Source: Pseudoxanthomonas suwonensis 11-1
GTDB lineage: Bacteria; Pseudomonadota; Gammaproteobacteria; Xanthomonadales; Xanthomonadaceae
Direction of reading: 5' to 3'
Assembly (NCBI RefSeq): GCF_000185965.1
Contig: NC_014924.1
Coordinates: 186,001-250,000 of the forward strand
DNA length: 64,000 nt
A model generated the notes under the pieces. The model had not been told where the DNA came from. It was given only the letters and a program-made list of their open reading frames with translations, and did not search any database. This document shows positions 1 to 9,387 of the stretch, piece by piece. The number at the start of each line of letters is the position of its first letter. Position 1 is the first letter of the stretch. A program made the translations under genes and the position numbers.

Positions 1-414
1 CCGGCGCACGCCGGCGATGGCGCCGGCACGGCCGCTGGCGCCGTCCATGATCGCGGCGTCCAGCTCGTTGCGGCCCTCGTGGGTGAACACCGCGCCGCGG
101 CCGGCGTTGAACTGCGGCGCATCCTCCAGCACCGCGATCGCGGCGGTCACCGCGTCCAGCGCCGAACCGCCCTCGCGCAGCACGGCATGGCCGGCCCGCA
201 GCGCCGTGGCCAGGGCCTCCCGGGCGGCGGCCTCCTCGGCTGGAGGCAGGCTGGCGCGTTCGACCCCGGCGCCGCCATGCAGCACCAGCAACGGCCCTGC
301 CGCCGGGGCGCCGTCATGCACCGGATCGGCCTGGTCCGCCGTCGCCCATGCCGGCACTGCCAGCGCGCAGGCCAGTGCCGCCAGCCATGCCTTGCTCCGC
401 AGTCGCATCCGCAT
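1..414 (-). CDS. Isoaspartyl peptidase/L-asparaginase, N-terminal part (cut by window edge)
   Basis: Only the first 138 residues are in the window; the rest lies left of base 1. The start ATG at 414 has an AGGAG ribosome site just upstream. Residues 1-26 form a Sec signal peptide (basic start, LAALACALAV core, AWA cleavage site), so export to the periplasm is expected. Residues 41-50, PLLVLHGGAG, are the hallmark of plant-type asparaginases/isoaspartyl peptidases (N-terminal nucleophile hydrolases), and NAGRGAVFTHEG further on is also typical. The family removes isoaspartyl residues from damaged peptides or hydrolyses asparagine after autocleavage at a Thr, which is outside this window. It follows anmK on the same strand after 48 bp and may be co-transcribed. 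Family call firm; substrate not determinable. Confidence 0.88.
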   Translation of the reverse strand, partial: MRMRLRSKAWLAALACALAVPAWATADQADPVHDGAPAAGPLLVLHGGAGVERASLPPAEEAAAREALATALRAGHAVLREGGSALDAVTAAIAVLEDAPQFNAGRGAVFTHEGRNELDAAIMDGASGRAGAIAGVRR

Positions 415-462
415 CCCCGTCTCCTCTCGGTTGGTGGCCGGGCCGCGCCTGCCGGCGCGTGC

Positions 463-1575
463 TCAGGCCGGATGTACCACGCCCAGCACGCGCGGCCCGC
501 GCGCGCCGGTCACGGCCGGCAGGTTGCCCGGGCGTGCGGTCAGGGTCTCGCGCGCCAGCCAGGCGAAGGCCATGGCTTCCACGTAATCCGGGTCCAACCC
601 ATGCGCCGCGGTGGATTCCACCACCACGCCGGGCAGTCGCGCCGCCAGGCGCGCCATCAATTCCGGGTTGCGCACGCCACCGCCGCACACGATCACCCGC
701 GCGGTGCCGGGCTGGTGCGCCAGCAGCGCCTCGGCCGCGGTCGCCGCGGTCAGTTCGAGCAGGGTGGCCTGGACGTCGGCCGGTGGCTCGTCGCCGCGCA
801 GGCGGGCCTCGACCCAGTCCAGATGGAACTGCTCGCGCCCGGTGCTCTTGGGCGGCGGCTGGACGAACCAGGGCTCGTCGAGCAAGCGCTGCAGCAGCGC
901 CTGGTCGACATTGCCGGAGGCGGCGAAGGCGCCATCGGCATCGAACGCGGCGCCGGTGTGGCGCTGGCACCAGGCATCCAGCAGGGCATTGGCCGGGCCG
1001 GTGTCGAAGCCGCGGACCGCGCCCCCGCGCGGCAGCAGGGTGTAGTTGCCGATGCCGCCGAGGTTGAGGACGGCGCGGTCCTCGGCAGCCGAGTGCAGCA
1101 GGGCGGCATGGAAGGCGGGAACCAGCGGCGCGCCCTGGCCACCGGCGGCAACGTCGCGGCGGCGGAAGTCGCAGGCGGTGGCGATGCCGGTGCGCTCGGC
1201 GATCACCGCGCCGTCGCCGATCTGCAGGGTGAAGGGTACCGGCCCGTGCGGGCGGTGGCGGATGGTCTGGCCGTGCGAGCCGATCGCGGCGACCTGGGCA
1301 GGCGCGACCGCGGCCTGTTCCAGCAGCGCCAGTGCAGCGCCGGCGAAGGCCTCGCCGACCTGCACGTCCAGCCGGCCCAGCTCGTCCAGCGAGTCCGGCT
1401 CACCGCCCTGGCCGAGCGCGACCAGGCGCGCGCGCAGCGCCTCGTCCCAGGGATGGACGCGGGCGGCAACCAGGCGCAGGCCGGTGGTTCCGGGGTGGTC
1501 GGGCAGTTCGACCAGCGCCGCGTCGATGCCGTCGGCGCTGGTGCCTGAGATCAGGCCAAGGAAGAGTCGGGACAT
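463..1575 (-). CDS. anmK: Anhydro-N-acetylmuramic acid kinase
   Basis: A cytosolic kinase of 370 residues, normal for the family, that converts 1,6-anhydro-MurNAc from recycled peptidoglycan plus ATP to MurNAc-6-phosphate. The N-terminus [20 protein letters not shown] contains the AnmK signature GLISGTSxDGxD at residues 7-18. The later segments [14 protein letters not shown] and [11 protein letters not shown] match the sugar-kinase ATPase fold and the family-specific C-terminal loop. The ATG at 1575 is preferred because the family signature begins directly after it; upstream in-frame codons would add an unrelated Pro/Ala tail. It lies 28 bp downstream of an M23 endopeptidase gene, and tyrS is divergent. 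The same order tyrS / M23 / anmK occurs in Pseudomonas and other gammaproteobacteria, which fits a murein remodelling and recycling operon. Confidence 0.96.
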   Translation of the reverse strand: MSRLFLGLISGTSADGIDAALVELPDHPGTTGLRLVAARVHPWDEALRARLVALGQGGEPDSLDELGRLDVQVGEAFAGAALALLEQAAVAPAQVAAIGSHGQTIRHRPHGPVPFTLQIGDGAVIAERTGIATACDFRRRDVAAGGQGAPLVPAFHAALLHSAAEDRAVLNLGGIGNYTLLPRGGAVRGFDTGPANALLDAWCQRHTGAAFDADGAFAASGNVDQALLQRLLDEPWFVQPPPKSTGREQFHLDWVEARLRGDEPPADVQATLLELTAATAAEALLAHQPGTARVIVCGGGVRNPELMARLAARLPGVVVESTAAHGLDPDYVEAMAFAWLARETLTARPGNLPAVTGARGPRVLGVVHPA

Positions 1576-1603
1576 GCGCGCCATTGTAGGCGCGGGCGCG
1601 GCC

Positions 1604-3013
1604 TCAGCCGCGCTTGCCGGAGGGCGTGCCGGTGCTGGCGTAGAGCAGCTTTTCCATCGACTCGATGCGCGCCAGGGTCGGGGCGACCTGGGCACGGAAC
1701 GCGGCCAGGGCAGGGCCCTTGAGCGGCTCCGGCGGCGGCATGGTCACCGACAGCGGGTTGCGGTGCTGGCCGTTGACCCGGAATTCGTAATGCAGGTGCG
1801 GGCCGGTGGCCAGGCCGGTGGAGCCGACGTAGCCGATCACCGTGCCCTGCGACACCGTCTGGCCCTGGCGGACCTTGCCGAAGCGCGACATGTGCGCGTA
1901 CAGGGTGGTGTGGCCCTTGCCGTGGTCGAGGATCACCACGTTGCCGTAGCCGCGCTGCTGGCCGACGAACTGCACCCTGGCGTCGCCGGCGGCCATGATC
2001 GGGGTGCCGGTGCCGGCGGCGTAGTCCACGCCCTTGTGCATGCGCATCTTGCCCAGCACCGGGTGGCGGCGCGCGCCGAAGCTCGAGGACAGGCGTGCGT
2101 ACGGGATCGGCATGCGGATGAAGCTCTTCTTCAGCGGCCGCCCTTCCGGGGTGTAGTAGCCGACCTTGCCGTCCTGCTCGAAGCGCAGGCCGGTATAGGT
2201 CTTGCCGCCGGTGGTGAAGCTCGCCGCCAGGATGCGGCCGCCGCCGATGCGCTCGCCCTCGCGCCAGACTTCCTCGACCACCGCGCTGAAGCGGTCGCCG
2301 CGCTGGACGTCCTTGAAGTCGATGTCGTACTTGAAGATCTCGTCGGTCATCACCGCGATCGAGGCCGGGCTCAGGCCGGCCTTGCGGCCCGCGGCGTAGA
2401 GCGAATGCTCGATCTCGGCGCTGGTCACCGCCACCCGGGTGGTGGTGGCGCGCTCGAGCACCTTTTCGTGGATCTTGCCGCCGGCCAGGGTCAGCTCGAC
2501 CCGCTCGCTCGGGCTGCGGTCGAAGCGGAAGCCGTGCAGCTGGCCGTCGTCGTCGAGGGCGAAGGCCAGCTCGGCGCCGGCGCGCAGGCGGGTGAGCGGC
2601 TCGCGGTTGCCGGGCTGCTCGAGGATCTGGTGCATCACCTGGGTCGACACGCCCATCGACTCGAACAGAGCACCCAGGGTCTGGCCGCGCTGGATCTGGA
2701 CCACTTCCCACTGGTGGCCGGGCTGGGCCGCGGTCGGCGCATGCACGGTCAGAGGGGGCAGGCTCAACGGCAGGGTGGCGTGCAGCTTCGGCTGCGGCTC
2801 CAGCTGCGCGGAGAAACCGGGGACGATGGTGGCGACCAGGGCGCCAAGGGTGGCGAAGAGGCTGGCATGGACCCAGTGGCGTCGGGTCCACTGGGTATTG
2901 AAGGCGGCCGGGAAGCGCTCCTTCAACTTGTGGCCGAGGGTCCGGTGATGGAGGATTCCGAGCCGGTCGTGGAACTGCTGCTTTCGCGCGCGGCCGTGGT
3001 CGGTCAGGGGCAT
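1604..3013 (-). CDS. M23 family murein DD-endopeptidase (MepM-like)
   Basis: 469 residues. A cytoplasmic basic head is followed by one membrane segment (about residues 47-66), which anchors the protein in the inner membrane facing the periplasm. A LysM/OapA-like region follows at about 100-150 ([19 protein letters not shown]). The C-terminal peptidase domain has the zinc ligands of M23 enzymes: H and D in [10 protein letters not shown], and the HLHYEF motif. Proteins of this architecture (E. coli MepM type) cut cross-links in peptidoglycan so that new strands can be inserted. The architecture and the position upstream of anmK, next to tyrS, match the Pseudomonas arrangement. A sigma-70-like promoter lies 47-75 bp upstream. 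Catalytic residues look intact; cleavage specificity is inferred from the family. Confidence 0.93.
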   Translation of the reverse strand: MPLTDHGRARKQQFHDRLGILHHRTLGHKLKERFPAAFNTQWTRRHWVHASLFATLGALVATIVPGFSAQLEPQPKLHATLPLSLPPLTVHAPTAAQPGHQWEVVQIQRGQTLGALFESMGVSTQVMHQILEQPGNREPLTRLRAGAELAFALDDDGQLHGFRFDRSPSERVELTLAGGKIHEKVLERATTTRVAVTSAEIEHSLYAAGRKAGLSPASIAVMTDEIFKYDIDFKDVQRGDRFSAVVEEVWREGERIGGGRILAASFTTGGKTYTGLRFEQDGKVGYYTPEGRPLKKSFIRMPIPYARLSSSFGARRHPVLGKMRMHKGVDYAAGTGTPIMAAGDARVQFVGQQRGYGNVVILDHGKGHTTLYAHMSRFGKVRQGQTVSQGTVIGYVGSTGLATGPHLHYEFRVNGQHRNPLSVTMPPPEPLKGPALAAFRAQVAPTLARIESMEKLLYASTGTPSGKRG

Positions 3014-3059
3014 GGACGGATTCCTTCACGGGACCCCGGAATGCGGCCCACCGCGGGCT

Positions 3060-3088
3060 ACCTTAGACACATGAAATCCATGCGTCAA
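3060..3088 (-). promoter_or_regulatory. Predicted sigma-70 promoter of the M23-anmK operon
   Basis: On the minus strand TTGACG (5/6 match to -35) is followed by exactly 17 bases and TAAGGT (3/6 match to -10). The -10 is about 47 nt before the ATG at 3013. It sits in the 182-bp divergent space shared with tyrS. Prediction from sequence only. Confidence 0.5.
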
Positions 3089-3185
3089 ACCATTGAAGAA
3101 CCTGAACTTTCCGGTGGCGCCCCTGTTAACTAGCACTTAACATGGCGTTCAAGTTTGTCAGTCCCACCCCCCGTCTTTTCCTGCT

Positions 3186-3189
3186 GGAG
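3186..3189 (+). promoter_or_regulatory. Ribosome binding site that decides the tyrS start
   Basis: GGAG lies 6 nt before the GTG at 3196, whereas the upstream in-frame ATG at 3142 has no Shine-Dalgarno-like sequence. This, together with the family N-terminus, favours the GTG start. Confidence 0.6.
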
Positions 3190-3195
3190 CAGCCT

Positions 3196-4404
3196 GTGTC
3201 CTCCGTCGAAGAATCCCTTGCCCTGATCGGCCGCGGCGCCGATGAGATCCTCAAGCGCGACGAGCTGGAGGCGCGGCTGAAGACGGGACGGCCGCTGCGG
3301 GTCAAGGCCGGTTTCGACCCCACCGCCCCGGACCTGCACCTGGGTCATACGGTGCTGCTGAACAAGATGCGCCAGTTCCAGGACCTGGGCCACCAGGTGA
3401 TCTTCCTGATCGGCGACTTCACCGGGATGATCGGCGACCCCACCGGCAAGAGCGCCACCCGCAAGCCGCTGACCCGCGAGGACGTGCTGGCCAACGCCGA
3501 GACCTACGCCGAGCAGGTGTTCAAGGTCCTGGACCGCGAGCGCACCGAGGTCCGCTTCAACAGCGAGTGGTTCGGGCAGATGTCGGCCGCCGACATGATC
3601 CGGCTCGCCGGCCAGCACACCGTGGCACGCATGCTCGAGCGCGACGACTTCTCCAAGCGCTTCGCCGCGCAGCAGTCCATCGCCATCCACGAGTTCCTGT
3701 ACCCGCTGGTCCAGGGCTACGACTCGGTGGCGCTGAAGGCCGACGTGGAGCTCGGTGGCACCGACCAGAAGTTCAACCTGCTGATGGGCCGCGGCCTGCA
3801 GGAACACTACGGCCAGGCCCCGCAGATCGTGCTGACCATGCCGCTGCTGGAAGGCCTGGACGGCGTCAACAAGATGAGCAAGTCGCTGGGCAACTACATC
3901 GGCATCGCCGAGCCTGCGATCGACATCGTCAACAAGACCATGAAGATCGGCGACGAGCTGATGTGGAAGTGGATCGAACTGCTCAGCTTCGAGATCTCCA
4001 CGGCCGAGGCGAAGAAGTTGCGCGAGGAGGTGGCCGCAGGCCTCAACCCGCGCGACATCAAGCTGCGCCTGGCGCGCGAGCTGGCCACCCGCTTCCACGA
4101 CGCCGCTGCGGCCGGGACCGCGATCGCCGGCTGGCATGCCGCGGTCACCGGCCAGGGCGATACCTCGCTGCTGCCGCTGCAGGACGTGGCGGTGCCGGCC
4201 GAGGGCCTGCGCCTCGCCGCGCTGCTGACCGCCGCCGGCATCACCCCGTCCAATTCCGAGGCCAACCGCAAGCTCAAGGAACGCGCGGTCAAGGTCGATG
4301 GCGAAGTGGTCGAGGATGCCTCGCAGGTGTTCGCCCCCGGCTTCGAGGGCGTGCTGCAGGTGGGCAAGCGCAACTTCGCGCGGGTGCGCCTGGTCGCCGG
4401 CTGA
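3196..4404 (+). CDS. tyrS: Tyrosyl-tRNA synthetase
   Basis: 402 residues from the GTG at 3196. This class I synthetase charges tRNA-Tyr. The HIGH-like motif is HLGH in [14 protein letters not shown], the second class I motif is intact as [10 protein letters not shown], and the C-terminal 70 residues form an S4-like RNA-binding domain ([23 protein letters not shown]). It belongs to the TyrZ-like branch common in Xanthomonadaceae, recognisable by the long [16 protein letters not shown] lead-in. An ATG at 3142 would add 18 residues ([18 protein letters not shown]) but lacks a ribosome site. The gene is divergent from the murein endopeptidase, a conserved neighbourhood. Function very secure; the start is the only doubt. 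Confidence 0.96.
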   Translation: MSSVEESLALIGRGADEILKRDELEARLKTGRPLRVKAGFDPTAPDLHLGHTVLLNKMRQFQDLGHQVIFLIGDFTGMIGDPTGKSATRKPLTREDVLANAETYAEQVFKVLDRERTEVRFNSEWFGQMSAADMIRLAGQHTVARMLERDDFSKRFAAQQSIAIHEFLYPLVQGYDSVALKADVELGGTDQKFNLLMGRGLQEHYGQAPQIVLTMPLLEGLDGVNKMSKSLGNYIGIAEPAIDIVNKTMKIGDELMWKWIELLSFEISTAEAKKLREEVAAGLNPRDIKLRLARELATRFHDAAAAGTAIAGWHAAVTGQGDTSLLPLQDVAVPAEGLRLAALLTAAGITPSNSEANRKLKERAVKVDGEVVEDASQVFAPGFEGVLQVGKRNFARVRLVAG

Positions 4405-4436
4405 CGCGCCCACCCACCAGGCAAGGAGCGGCAGGC

Positions 4437-5171
4437 ATGGATGCAGGAACCGCCAACGAAGCGACCCCGGAACTGGAGGAAGGCGAGCTGTCGCTGGCTG
4501 GGGCGGCCACCAAGGACGTGTTGTTCCTGGTCTTCATGCAGGTGCCGGTCTGGCTCCTGGTGATGCTTCTGGTCGCCTGGCCCATGAAGGCCATGGGCAC
4601 GCCACTGCCCGAGATCCCGGAGTTGATGCTGGTGATGCTGCTGACGGCAGTGATCGCCTGTCATTACCGCTGCAGGATCACCGCAACGGATATGGCCCTG
4701 GCCAACGCCGCCCTGCGCCGGCTGCCCACCTGGGGCTGGATCGTGCTTGGCGTGCTCGCCATGGAAGTCATGGACTTCGTGGTGCTCCGGGTCAGCGAAT
4801 GGGCCGGGCAACCGCTTGTGGCCTCCAACCACGCGCCTATCGTCGAGGCGATGGGTGCTTCACCTTGGCTGGCATGGCTATCCGTCTGCGTCCTGGGTCC
4901 GGTAGCCGAGGAGCTGGCATTTCGCCGCCTGTTGTTCGGGCGCTTCCTCCGCGCCGGGCGGCCCTGGCTGGGCCTGGTGCTGACCAGCGTGATGTTCGCC
5001 TGCATGCACGAGGTCCCGGGGTTCTCCGAAGGGCCGTGGTGGGCGACCGGCCTGCTGTGGATCGCCTATTTGAACGCGGGCGCGGTTTTCGCCGGGCTGT
5101 ACTGGCGGACCGGGACCTTGTGGGCTCCCATCCTTGCGCACATGGCTGGCAACGCCCTCGCCATGTGGTGA
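4437..5171 (+). CDS. CPBP (CAAX/Abi-type) intramembrane metalloprotease
   Basis: 244 residues with about six hydrophobic segments. All three motifs of the CPBP glutamic/metalloprotease family are present: EExxxR at 158-163 (EELAFR), FxxxH at 187-191 (FACMH), and HxxxN at 235-239 (HMAGN). The catalytic core therefore looks intact and sits inside the inner membrane. The ATG at 4437 has AAGGAG 8 nt upstream. Bacterial members are known as bacteriocin self-immunity or prenyl-protease-like proteins, but the substrate here is unknown, and there is no bacteriocin gene nearby. It follows tyrS by 32 bp and converges with putA across a strong hairpin. Confidence 0.87.
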   Translation: MDAGTANEATPELEEGELSLAGAATKDVLFLVFMQVPVWLLVMLLVAWPMKAMGTPLPEIPELMLVMLLTAVIACHYRCRITATDMALANAALRRLPTWGWIVLGVLAMEVMDFVVLRVSEWAGQPLVASNHAPIVEAMGASPWLAWLSVCVLGPVAEELAFRRLLFGRFLRAGRPWLGLVLTSVMFACMHEVPGFSEGPWWATGLLWIAYLNAGAVFAGLYWRTGTLWAPILAHMAGNALAMW

Positions 5172-5180
5172 CGGCTTTCA

Positions 5181-5221
5181 GTGGCGCGGCCGGACGCGAT
5201 GCATCCGGCCGCACGCGCCAC
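5181..5221. terminator. Shared hairpin between the CPBP gene and putA
   Basis: Long inverted repeat: outer arms GTGGCGCG/CGCGCCAC and inner arms GCGGCCGGA/TCCGGCCGC. It lies in the 52-bp convergent space and overlaps no stop codon. There is no U-tract, so bidirectional termination or mRNA end protection is inferred, not proven. Confidence 0.5.
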
Positions 5222-5223
5222 GC

Positions 5224-8200
5224 TCAGTCGCCCAGGGTCAGCAGCGATGCGTTGCCGCCGGCGGCGGTGGTGTTGACCGTCACCGTCTTCTCGGTGGCGA
5301 AGCGCAGCAGGTAGTGCGGGCCGCCGGCCTTGGGGCCGGTGCCGGACAGGCCCTGGCCGCCGAACGGCTGCACGCCGACCACCGCGCCGATCTGGTTGCG
5401 GTTGACGTAGACGTTGCCGACCTTCGCCCGCGACACGATGCGCTCGACGGTCTCGTCGATGCGCGAGTGGATGCCCAGGGTGAGGCCGTAGCCGGTGGCG
5501 TTGACCTGCTCGATCACCGCGTCCAGCTGCCCTGCCTTCCAGCGGACCAGGTGCAGCACCGGACCAAACACCTCGCGCTGCAGCTGCGCCAGCGACTGCA
5601 GCTCGTAGGCGCGCGGGGCGAAGAAGCTGCCGTGCGCCAGCGCGCCGTCCAGCGGCGCGGTGGCGATCGCGCGCGCCTCGCGGTCCATGCGCGCGGCGTG
5701 GGCCTTGAGCATCTCCAGCGCGTCGGCGTCGATCACCGGGCCGACGTCGGTGGACAGCAGGGCCGGGTCGCCGACCTGCAGCTCGGCCATGGCGCCGGCG
5801 AGCATGGTCGCCACCTTGTCGGCGATGTCCTCCTGCACGAACAGCACGCGCGCGGCCGAGCAGCGCTGGCCGGCGGAGGTGAACGCGCTGGCGATGGCGT
5901 CCTTGACCAGCTGTTCGGGCAGGGCCGAGGAGTCGGCGACCAGCGCGTTCTGGCCGCCGGTCTCGGCGATCAGCACGGCGATGCCGGCGTCCTCGCGCGC
6001 GGCCAGGGCGCGGTTGATCGCACGCGCGGTCTCGGTCGAACCGGTGAAGGCCACGCCGGCCACGCGTGCATCCGAGGTCAGCGCCGCGCCCACGGTGGCG
6101 CCGTCGCCGGGCACGAACTGCAGCACCGCTTCCGGGATGCCGGCCTCGTGCAGCAGCTTCACCGCGGCATGGCCGACCAGGCTGGTCTGTTCGGCGGGCT
6201 TGGCCACGACCGCGTTGCCGGCGGCCAGCGCCGCGGCCACCTGGCCGAGGAAGATCGCCAGCGGGAAGTTCCACGGGCTGATGCACACGAACACGCCGCG
6301 GCCCTGCAGCTGCAGCTGGTTGGATTCGCCGGTCGGCCCGGGCATCTGCTCCGGCGCGCCGAACCTTGCCCGCGCCTGGGCGGCGTAGTAGCGCAGGAAG
6401 TCGACCGCCTCGCGCACCTCGGCCACCGAATCGGGGATGGTCTTGCCGGCCTCGCGCACGCACATGGCCATGAACTGCGGCATGCGCTGCTCGAGCAGGT
6501 TCGCCGCATGCTCCAGGATCGCGGCACGGCTGGCGGCCGGGGTGCGGTCCCAGGTCGGCTGCGCGGCCACGGCACTGGCCAGGGCGCGGTCCACGATGGC
6601 CGCGTCGCCGGCCTGCCACTGGCCGACGACCTGGCGGCGGTCGGCCGGGTTGCGCACCAGGATCGGCTCGCCGGACGGCGCCGGCGAGCCCGGTACCAGC
6701 GGCGCGGCGCGCCATGGGCCGGTATGCGTGGCCATCTGCGCGGCCAGTTCCTTCAGCGTGTTGTCGTCGGCGAGGTTGAGACCCATGGAGTTGTCCCTGT
6801 CGAAACCCTGGTGGGTGTAGAGGTCGCGCGGCAGCGGGATGCGCGGGTGGGGGATGGAGTCGAAACCGGAGACCACGGCCACCGGGTCGCGCACCAGCTC
6901 GGCCACCGGCACGTCCTCGTCGGTGATGCGGTTGACGAAGCTGGAGTTGGCGCCGTTCTCGAGCAGGCGGCGGACCAGGTACGGCAGCAGGTCCTCGTGG
7001 CTGCCCACCGGCGCGTATACGCGGCAGGGCACGCCCAGGCGGTCGGCCGGCACCACCTCGGCGTAGAGGTCGTCGCCCATGCCGTGCAGCTTCTGGTGCT
7101 CGTACGGGCGGCCATCGGCGATGGCGCGGATCGCGGCGATGGTCTGCGCGTTGTGGGTGGCGAACATCGGGTAGATCGCGTCGCCGTGCTCGAACATGCG
7201 TCGCGCCGTGGCCAGGTAGGACACGTCGGTGTTCTGCTTGCGGGTGAACACCGGATAGCCCGGCAGGCCCTCGACCTGGGCGCGCTTGACCTCCGCGTCC
7301 CAGTACGCGCCCTTGACCAGGCGCACCGGGATGCGGCGGCCGACGCGGCGGGCCAGGGCGGCGAGGAAGTCGATCACGTACGGCGCGCGCTTCTGGTAGG
7401 CCTGCACCGCCAGGCCGTAGCCTTCCCAGCCCTCCAGCGAGGGATCGGAGAAGGTGGCCTCGATGATGTCCAGCGACAGCTCCAGGCGGTCGCTCTCCTC
7501 GGCGTCGACGGTGTAGCCGATGCCGTAGGAGCGGGCCAGCTGCGCAAGCTCGAGCACCGCCGGCGCCAGCTCGGCCATCACCCGCTCGCGCTTGGCGTGC
7601 TCGTAGCGCGGGAACAGCGCCGAGAGCTTGATCGAGATGCTGGGCGCGGCGAACACGTCGCTGCCCTTGAAGTCGCCGCTGCGGCCGATGGCGTGGATCG
7701 CGTCGCGGTAGGCCTGCAGGTAGCGCCGCGCGTCCTTCATGGTCAGCGCGCCCTCGCCGAGCATGTCGAACGAGTAGCGGTAGCTGGCGTTGCCGCCCTT
7801 CCTCGAGCGCGCCAGGGCCTCGCCGATGGTGCGGCCCATGACGAACTGGTGGCCCATGATCCGCATCGCCTGGCGCACGGCCAGGCGCACCACCGGCTCG
7901 CCGACGCGGCCGACCAGGCGCTTGAACGCACCGGGCACGTCGTGGCGGGTCATGTCGTTGAGGTTGACCAGGCGGCCGGTGAGCATCAGCCCCCAGGTCG
8001 AGGCGTTGACCAGCACCGATTCGCTCTGGCCCAGGTGCTTTTCCCAGTCGGCGTCGCCGAGCTTGTCGCGGATCAGCTTGTCGGCGGTCTCCTGGTCCGG
8101 GATGCGCAGCAGTGCCTCGGCCACGCACATCAGCAGCACGCCCTCCTCGCTGCCCAGGTCGTACTGGCGCATGAAGGCCTCGATCGCGCCCTGGTCGCCG

Positions 8201-8400
8201 GCGCGGGCACGCACCCGGCGCACCAGGTCGGCCGCCAGTGCGTCCACTTCGGCCTGCCGGGCCGGGTCCAGCCGGGCCTGGTCCAGCAGTTCGCGCACGT
8301 GGGTGGTCTCATCGCGCAGCCAGGCGTCGGTGATGGCGGCGCGCAGGGGCGAAACCGGGCCCGGCGGCGGGGCCGGTTGGCGGGCGGACAGGGCGGACAT
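5224..8400 (-). CDS. putA: Bifunctional proline dehydrogenase / glutamate-semialdehyde dehydrogenase
   Basis: 1058 residues. The N-terminal half is the FAD-dependent proline dehydrogenase barrel (RLVKGAYWDAEVKRAQ, MFATHNAQTIAAI, HGMGDDLYAEVV). The C-terminal half is an aldehyde dehydrogenase with the NAD-site motif ETGGQNA and the catalytic Cys in SAGQRCSAARVL. The protein channels proline through P5C to glutamate, associated with the inner face of the membrane. It starts MSALSARQP and has no ribbon-helix-helix DNA-binding domain, so unlike E. coli PutA it should not repress its own promoter. This short form and length are usual in Xanthomonadaceae. The ATG at 8400 is chosen because PutA homology begins shortly after. 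The 162-bp divergent space to the next gene holds the promoters. Confidence 0.96.
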   Translation of the reverse strand: MSALSARQPAPPPGPVSPLRAAITDAWLRDETTHVRELLDQARLDPARQAEVDALAADLVRRVRARAGDQGAIEAFMRQYDLGSEEGVLLMCVAEALLRIPDQETADKLIRDKLGDADWEKHLGQSESVLVNASTWGLMLTGRLVNLNDMTRHDVPGAFKRLVGRVGEPVVRLAVRQAMRIMGHQFVMGRTIGEALARSRKGGNASYRYSFDMLGEGALTMKDARRYLQAYRDAIHAIGRSGDFKGSDVFAAPSISIKLSALFPRYEHAKRERVMAELAPAVLELAQLARSYGIGYTVDAEESDRLELSLDIIEATFSDPSLEGWEGYGLAVQAYQKRAPYVIDFLAALARRVGRRIPVRLVKGAYWDAEVKRAQVEGLPGYPVFTRKQNTDVSYLATARRMFEHGDAIYPMFATHNAQTIAAIRAIADGRPYEHQKLHGMGDDLYAEVVPADRLGVPCRVYAPVGSHEDLLPYLVRRLLENGANSSFVNRITDEDVPVAELVRDPVAVVSGFDSIPHPRIPLPRDLYTHQGFDRDNSMGLNLADDNTLKELAAQMATHTGPWRAAPLVPGSPAPSGEPILVRNPADRRQVVGQWQAGDAAIVDRALASAVAAQPTWDRTPAASRAAILEHAANLLEQRMPQFMAMCVREAGKTIPDSVAEVREAVDFLRYYAAQARARFGAPEQMPGPTGESNQLQLQGRGVFVCISPWNFPLAIFLGQVAAALAAGNAVVAKPAEQTSLVGHAAVKLLHEAGIPEAVLQFVPGDGATVGAALTSDARVAGVAFTGSTETARAINRALAAREDAGIAVLIAETGGQNALVADSSALPEQLVKDAIASAFTSAGQRCSAARVLFVQEDIADKVATMLAGAMAELQVGDPALLSTDVGPVIDADALEMLKAHAARMDREARAIATAPLDGALAHGSFFAPRAYELQSLAQLQREVFGPVLHLVRWKAGQLDAVIEQVNATGYGLTLGIHSRIDETVERIVSRAKVGNVYVNRNQIGAVVGVQPFGGQGLSGTGPKAGGPHYLLRFATEKTVTVNTTAAGGNASLLTLGD

Positions 8401-8562
8401 GAGCAGGCTCTGCAGGGGCGACGGAATGCCGCGTACTCGAGCGAATCTTCGCCGCCGGCGCTCGCGCTGGATTGATCGATTCCCCCGGCGCGCGCGCGGG
8501 GGCTGGCACAAACCGGGTCGAACGCCTAGCCTTCTGGCCTTTATCCAGGGAAGGAGAAGGGA

Positions 8563-9363
8563 ATGGACGTCCATGTCAGTGGTGCCGGTGCGGTTGCGCA
8601 GGTCGCCGTAGATGATCCGGAACAGCTGCAGCAGGAGGCGTGCCGGCAGGTGCTGGAGGCCGTGCACGGCCACCTGCGCCAGCACCCCTGGGCGGACCCG
8701 GCGCCGCCGCAGGAGTGGACCTTCTGGCTGGAAAGCGACGGCACCCCCGTCGCCGGCGAGCACGAGGTCTACCGTCAGGCCTGCGCCTTCCCCGCCCTGC
8801 ACGACCACGTCCACGCGCTGGTCCAGGCGACCGCCGGCGGGCCGCGGCGGCGCCCCTGGGCCGACGAGGAAACCCCCACCGGCTCGGCCGGCGCGGCGTA
8901 CCTGGCCATGGCCGACCTGCGCTGGCTGCCCGCCTACCTGGAATACCTGGCCTCCTGCGACCTGGACCACGAGGTCCACCAGGCCGCGGAGATGGACGGA
9001 ATCATCGCCAGCCATGGCTGGGGCCCGGCCACCGTGGGCCTGGCGGCCGCGCGCCTGTGGCGGCTGGGCGGCCAGCACGGCGACGAGCAGTTCGGCGGGT
9101 GGCTCGAGGAGGGGGGCCTGGAGGATTATCTGGACAGCCCCGACGGCGCCGCGGCGTTCCGGGCCGCGGTGGGTACCGAGTTCGAGCTCCCCGGCCCGCT
9201 GGACCCCGCGCCCGGCCAGGACCCGGCCCGGGCCCGCCGCCGCTTCGGGCAGCACGTGGACGATGGCCTGGAATACTTCGCCGAATACCTGGACGAGGAC
9301 GACCTTGGCCGAATCAGGGGCGCGGCCATGGCGCGCTGGGACCGGCTGGCCGCGGCCGTCTGA
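8563..9363 (+). CDS. Unrecognised acidic soluble protein
   Basis: 266 residues with no signal peptide, membrane segment or catalytic motif that I recognise. It is rich in Asp/Glu, Trp, His and Gly, with clusters such as EWTFWLESDG, HDHVHALVQ, DEQFGGWLEEGGLEDYLD and DDGLEYFAEYLDEDD. The C-terminal half therefore looks like acidic amphipathic helices. The ATG at 8563 has an excellent ribosome site (AAGGAGAAGG ends 2 nt upstream; AAGGAG at 6-nt spacing), and the codon use matches neighbouring genes, so this is very probably a real, well-translated protein. It is divergent from putA and convergent with the PAS-AraC regulator. I cannot assign a function; a cytosolic protein is inferred. Confidence 0.7.
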   Translation: MDVHVSGAGAVAQVAVDDPEQLQQEACRQVLEAVHGHLRQHPWADPAPPQEWTFWLESDGTPVAGEHEVYRQACAFPALHDHVHALVQATAGGPRRRPWADEETPTGSAGAAYLAMADLRWLPAYLEYLASCDLDHEVHQAAEMDGIIASHGWGPATVGLAAARLWRLGGQHGDEQFGGWLEEGGLEDYLDSPDGAAAFRAAVGTEFELPGPLDPAPGQDPARARRRFGQHVDDGLEYFAEYLDEDDLGRIRGAAMARWDRLAAAV

Positions 9364-9387
9364 ACCGTTTCCCGCGGGGCCGGCGGC

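Noticed and set aside
3142-3195. Extra N-terminal 18 residues for TyrRS
   Set aside because: No ribosome site and no homology to the family N-terminus; the GTG at 3196 is preferred.
5066-8128. Very long open frames overlapping putA, dnaG, slt and the TonB receptor in other frames and on the other strand
   Set aside because: At about 70% GC, stop codons are rare in several frames. These frames give Arg/Ala/Pro/Gly-rich translations without family motifs and overlap genes with clear motifs.
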